Positions 59,232 through 64,000 of a stretch of 64,000 nucleotides of DNA are shown here, piece by piece (position 1 is the first letter of the stretch; the number at the start of each line of letters is the position of its first letter). This stretch comes from Phocaeicola massiliensis B84634 = Timone 84634 = DSM 17679 = JCM 13223 (GTDB lineage: Bacteria > Bacteroidota > Bacteroidia > Bacteroidales > Bacteroidaceae), in assembly GCF_000382445.1 (NCBI RefSeq), contig NZ_KB905472.1, forward strand, positions 2,873,603-2,937,602, written 5' to 3'. Below the pieces are notes generated by a model. The model made no database searches. It had not been told where the DNA came from and saw only the letters and a list, made by a program, of their open reading frames with translations. A program made the translations under genes and the position numbers.

Positions 59232-59903
59232 TCAATCCTGAGATTCCCTATTCAGTTTCTCAAACATTTTGTCGAATTCTTCTTCATCATAATTCAATTC
59301 ACTGAAATCAAAATCACCAAAAGGCACCTCTGCTGCATCCACTTCTCCATCAGTCACTCCTTCTATACTGTAAGTAAAATCAGTGCCGATTGCCTCCATT
59401 ATAATAGGTATATAAAGTTCAGCTTCCTCATCTGTATCGGCACGCAGGTAATGTTTACCATTTCTGCCAAATTCAGCAAACGGTATCTCCTCCTTCTTTT
59501 CATCCAGAATATATTTCGTGATATCGAAAGAATCCTCAGAATCTATTCCTACAGCTTCGGCAAAATCGATAGCACCATACACCAACTTATGGGCATCGGC
59601 ATACGCTGCTTTTTTCAAGTCCTCATCCATATCGATACGTTTCACCATCATTTCATAATCGTCATGATTCATATTGAAGAAATATTCGGAATGAAGCAAA
59701 CCTTTACAATAAATATCCACCAAATAAACTCCCATCGTAAAGTGTCCTTGCGGATGTTGACGAGTGACAATAACTGTCTTTTCCCCCATATAATCCCATT
59801 TCGTTCCTATATAGCACTCTACTATCGGCAACTGTCTTGCTTTCTCCTTAATATATGCTTCCGGGGATAGCAGCTTTTGTTTTTGAGCTTTATTCTTTAT
59901 CAT
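59232..59903 (-). CDS. Conserved hypothetical acidic cytoplasmic protein
   Basis: A 223-residue soluble protein I cannot assign. The start at 59903 (MIKNKAQKQKLLSPEAYIKEK) is preferred over an in-frame Met at 59957. The N-terminal half is basic then mixed alpha/beta (YIGTKWDYMGEKTVIVTRQH, VYLVDIYCKGLLHSEYFFN). The C-terminal third is strongly acidic (FSELNYDEEEFDKMFEKLN). There is no signal, membrane segment or metal motif. A -7-like TATCTTTA lies at 60020-60027 on its strand. The 59904-60309 gap holds otherwise nothing recognisable. Confidence 0.75.
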   Translation of the reverse strand: MIKNKAQKQKLLSPEAYIKEKARQLPIVECYIGTKWDYMGEKTVIVTRQHPQGHFTMGVYLVDIYCKGLLHSEYFFNMNHDDYEMMVKRIDMDEDLKKAAYADAHKLVYGAIDFAEAVGIDSEDSFDITKYILDEKKEEIPFAEFGRNGKHYLRADTDEEAELYIPIIMEAIGTDFTYSIEGVTDGEVDAAEVPFGDFDFSELNYDEEEFDKMFEKLNRESQD

Positions 59904-60247
59904 AATTTTCGATATTGATTTCGTACTATGGCTGAGTATCCATTTCTGAAAAGTCAAAACCTGCTACCCTACCTTCACATGTATTAGACTTTTTAGAGAC
60001 TCCAGTCCTTTAATGGCTGTAAAGATAGAAAAATATATTCCATAAATAAGACATATCCGAAGAATATTTACTACAATAAAAATAAGCGGAACAAAATAAG
60101 AGCATAGGCGGTATCCTTTCTTCTGCTACCTCTTTTCCCGTTTAATCCGCTTCATCACTGCAAATCGTAAATTATCAACAGGCACAGCACCAAACGATAA
60201 ATTACACCTTTGCAAAAATAAATATAGGTATTATAAGGCAAAAAAGC

Positions 60248-60255
60248 TATCTTTG
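60248..60255 (+). promoter_or_regulatory. Candidate -7 box for the lytic transglycosylase
   Basis: TATCTTTG, 55 bases before the ATG at 60310. Consistent with the shorter start rather than the frame from 60277. Confidence 0.5.
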
Positions 60256-60309
60256 CCATGATATAAAAATAACCTGATGGTACCACCGCCGGAAGAAAGT
60301 AGAAAAAAG

Positions 60310-61314
60310 ATGAAGAAATATACACTGAACATAACCGCAGCCATGCTTTTTGCTTTGGTCACAATCTCACCTGCCCTTGTGGGCAGCAGTTGCGTTGCTC
60401 CGAAAGGAGAACAGGAAGACACAGCAAGTACAGCCATAAAAAAAGATTTAGGTATCACCGCACTGAAATACAGCAGTCCCGAAGTGCCGGCCAGTGTCAT
60501 TTTCTGTGGAAAAACGATAGACCTCAGCCGATACGACCGTCATGAGCGTATGGATCGCGAACTGCTGGCATTTACCTATATGCACAGCACATCCCTGCAA
60601 ATGATAAAGAAAGCCAACCGCTATTTCCCTATCGTAGAGCCCATACTGAAGGAAAACGGAATCCCGGATGACTTTAAATATCTGATGGTAATAGAAAGCA
60701 ACCTCAACCCCATCGCACGCTCCTCTGCCGGAGCCGCCGGACTGTGGCAGTTCATGCAAGGGACCGGACGAGACTACGGACTGGAAGTCAATTCCAACAT
60801 AGATGAACGCTATCATGTGGAAAAAGCAACCCGTGCTGCCTGCCGCTATCTGAAAGATGCTTATGCCAAATACAAAGACTGGGTGGCAGTGGCCGCCTCT
60901 TATAATGCCGGACAGGCAAGAATTGCCAGCCAACTGGCAAAACAAGATGTAGATGATTCACTGGATTTGCAATTGGTGGAAGAAACCGCACGCTATGTAT
61001 ATCGTATCCTCGCTGCCAAAATTATGTTCTCCGACCCGACTGCTTTTGGTTTCCGGCTGAGAGCATCTGATTTATACCCTGCCATCCCTTATACCGAAAT
61101 AACCGTAACAGAAGGAATAGCAAACCTTGCCCGCTTTGCCCGCAGCAAAGGAATCACATTGGCCATCCTGAAGAATATGAACCCGTGGTTGAGGGAAACC
61201 AGCTTAGCCAATCATAGCAAAAGGACTTATAAGCTGAAAATACCCACCAAAGAGGGCATGTATTACAACCCCCAAATGGTTGTCCCGCATGATAAAAGAT
61301 GGGTAGTGGAATGA
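60310..61314 (+). CDS. Membrane-bound lytic murein transglycosylase (SLT domain)
   Basis: A 334-residue exported peptidoglycan-cleaving enzyme. The start at 60310 (MKKYTLNITAAMLFALV) gives a signal peptide; GSSC (25-28) could be a non-canonical lipobox. The SLT domain spans about 118-240. The catalytic Glu129 is in YLMVIESNLNPIARS, followed by GAAGLWQFMQGTGRDYGL and AVAASYNAGQARI. The C-terminus (about 255-330) has a degenerate LysM-like part. It most resembles MltD. It converges with the channel gene with nine bases between, without a terminator. Confidence 0.9.
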   Translation: MKKYTLNITAAMLFALVTISPALVGSSCVAPKGEQEDTASTAIKKDLGITALKYSSPEVPASVIFCGKTIDLSRYDRHERMDRELLAFTYMHSTSLQMIKKANRYFPIVEPILKENGIPDDFKYLMVIESNLNPIARSSAGAAGLWQFMQGTGRDYGLEVNSNIDERYHVEKATRAACRYLKDAYAKYKDWVAVAASYNAGQARIASQLAKQDVDDSLDLQLVEETARYVYRILAAKIMFSDPTAFGFRLRASDLYPAIPYTEITVTEGIANLARFARSKGITLAILKNMNPWLRETSLANHSKRTYKLKIPTKEGMYYNPQMVVPHDKRWVVE

Positions 61315-61323
61315 CAGTTTCTT

Positions 61324-62178
61324 TTATTCCAACTTCCCTCCGCAATATTTGCAATAGGCTGTTCCCTCTTCGTGTCCGTCTCTTCCACAGTGCGGACATT
61401 TCAGGACTTGCCTGCGTCTGTGTTCTTTCATCATTGATGCAGATACAATCCCTGTGGGAACAGCAATGATGGTATAGCCTATCAGCATCACCACTGCCGA
61501 AAGGAAACGCCCTAAAGGGGTTTCGGGAGTGATATCGCCATAACCGACAGTGGTCATGGTAACTATCGCCCAATAAATACTATTGGGAATATTGTCGAAA
61601 GCCGTGCCGGGACGCTGTCCTTCAATCATGTACATCAATGTTCCGATAGAGATGACCAATATCAGCACAAAGAGGAAAAAAACAATAATCTTGCGGCTGC
61701 TATAGGTCAGTGAATGCAACAACAAGTTTCCTTCGTCCAGAAAGTTAAACAGTTTAAAGATGCGAAACACCCGAATCAGCCGGAAAGTACGGATTACCAG
61801 CAAATACCGCGCCGTGCCGAAGAACCAGCCTATATAAAGAGGCAAAGTCGCCAGCAAGTCAATAATACCGAAAAAACTTAAAGCATACTTGCGCGGCCGG
61901 GGAGAACAATAAAGCCTTAACAGATATTCCACGGTAAAGAAGAAAGTAAAGACATATTCCGAAAACCGCAAATAAGGCCCGATCACTGCTGACCAACCTT
62001 GAATACTTTCGGCAATCACCACCAGAATACTAAGCACGATAAACCCGATAAGCGCCACATCAAACCATTTCCCTGCCGGAGTATCGCTCTCAAAGATGAC
62101 TACATAAATTTTATGCTTCCATTTGTCATCGTGCAGCAAATGCTGCCATTTTCCCCATATACCTTTCAAAAATGCCAT
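61324..62178 (-). CDS. Voltage-gated-type K+ channel with C-terminal zinc ribbon
   Basis: A 284-residue six-helix potassium channel. The start at 62178 (MAFLKGIWGKWQHL) is preferred over 62211. Helices S1-S3 span about 38-120. S4 (RTFRLIRVFRIFKL, about 130-143) has a positive residue every third position, as a voltage sensor. S5 lies at 163-185. The pore carries TMTTVGYGDITP (208-219), the K+ selectivity filter, and S6 lies at 225-248. After a basic stretch (KEHRRRQ) the tail holds CPHCGRDGHEEGTAYCKYCG, two CxxC pairs forming a probable zinc ribbon. The role is in K+ flux or membrane potential. Confidence 0.92.
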   Translation of the reverse strand: MAFLKGIWGKWQHLLHDDKWKHKIYVVIFESDTPAGKWFDVALIGFIVLSILVVIAESIQGWSAVIGPYLRFSEYVFTFFFTVEYLLRLYCSPRPRKYALSFFGIIDLLATLPLYIGWFFGTARYLLVIRTFRLIRVFRIFKLFNFLDEGNLLLHSLTYSSRKIIVFFLFVLILVISIGTLMYMIEGQRPGTAFDNIPNSIYWAIVTMTTVGYGDITPETPLGRFLSAVVMLIGYTIIAVPTGIVSASMMKEHRRRQVLKCPHCGRDGHEEGTAYCKYCGGKLE

Positions 62179-62253
62179 TATATTTAAGAATAAGTTATAA
62201 AATAAGTACAATTATAACAAATATTGCCCGGTCTATGCCCATAAGTACTATAG

Positions 62254-64000
<1,747 letters not shown>

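Overview
The window reads as a chromosomal segment of a gut Bacteroides species. The supporting signs are SusC/SusD pairs, sulfatases with a serine-type maturation site, abundant host-glycan hydrolases, the succinyl-type ArgF' branch of arginine synthesis, NigD-like and PASTA proteins, and promoters of the Bacteroides -7 form TAnnTTTG. No rRNA, tRNA or CRISPR array was seen. Both window edges cut genes: a GH29 fucosidase at the left and a GH2 beta-galactosidase at the right.

Layout. (1) 1-8835, minus strand: a tight four-gene run of sulfatase, GH20 hexosaminidase, GH2 beta-galactosidase and GH29 fucosidase. Together these could strip a fucosylated, sulfated LacNAc (6-sulfo-Lewis type) antenna. 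(2) 8997-15586: a ThrE-type exporter, then a plus-strand housekeeping run (PASTA protein, RluD-like synthase, Ddl, PlsC-like acyltransferase, NigD-like and rhodanese lipoproteins). (3) 15.6-17.1 kb: an IS110-family element whose 5' non-coding end folds like a bridge RNA, abutting a dispersed palindromic repeat. (4) 17166-20524, minus: proB-proA-argF'. (5) 21051-37505: an apparent N-glycan utilisation locus with a PNGase F-like amidase, a GH92 mannosidase, two head-to-head SusC/SusD pairs and a GH29 fucosidase. The two susC genes share a near-identical 279-bp inverted repeat covering leader, start codon and N-terminus. (6) 37.7-44.1 kb: a secreted protein, an acyl-CoA ligase with an XRE-cupin regulator, a TPR sensor kinase and proC. 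(7) 44.4-47.8 kb: an SGNH esterase plus an AT-rich phosphodiesterase/porin pair, the latter bracketed by two copies of a dispersed repeat. (8) 48069-52470, minus: argR-GNAT-argG-argC-argD. (9) 52679-56575: a tandem pair of TPR histidine kinases, the second with a degenerate ATPase domain. (10) 56787-59125: a rhamnulokinase/aldolase pair. (11) 59.2-64 kb: an unknown protein, a lytic transglycosylase, a voltage-gated-type K+ channel with a zinc ribbon, and the second GH2.

The glycan genes form a chain. SusC/D pairs would import, PNGase releases N-glycans, GH92, GH29, GH2 and GH20 trim them, and the sulfatase unblocks GlcNAc. Proline and arginine synthesis (proB, proA, proC, argF', argC, argD, argG, argR) is split between two places by the glycan locus.

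The most unusual structures are non-coding: the IS110 bridge-RNA candidate with a possible target-guide match in the flank, a five-copy GTAGGGG/CCCCTAC repeat family, two intergenic arrays of 21-22 bp self-complementary tandem units, and the susC inverted repeat.
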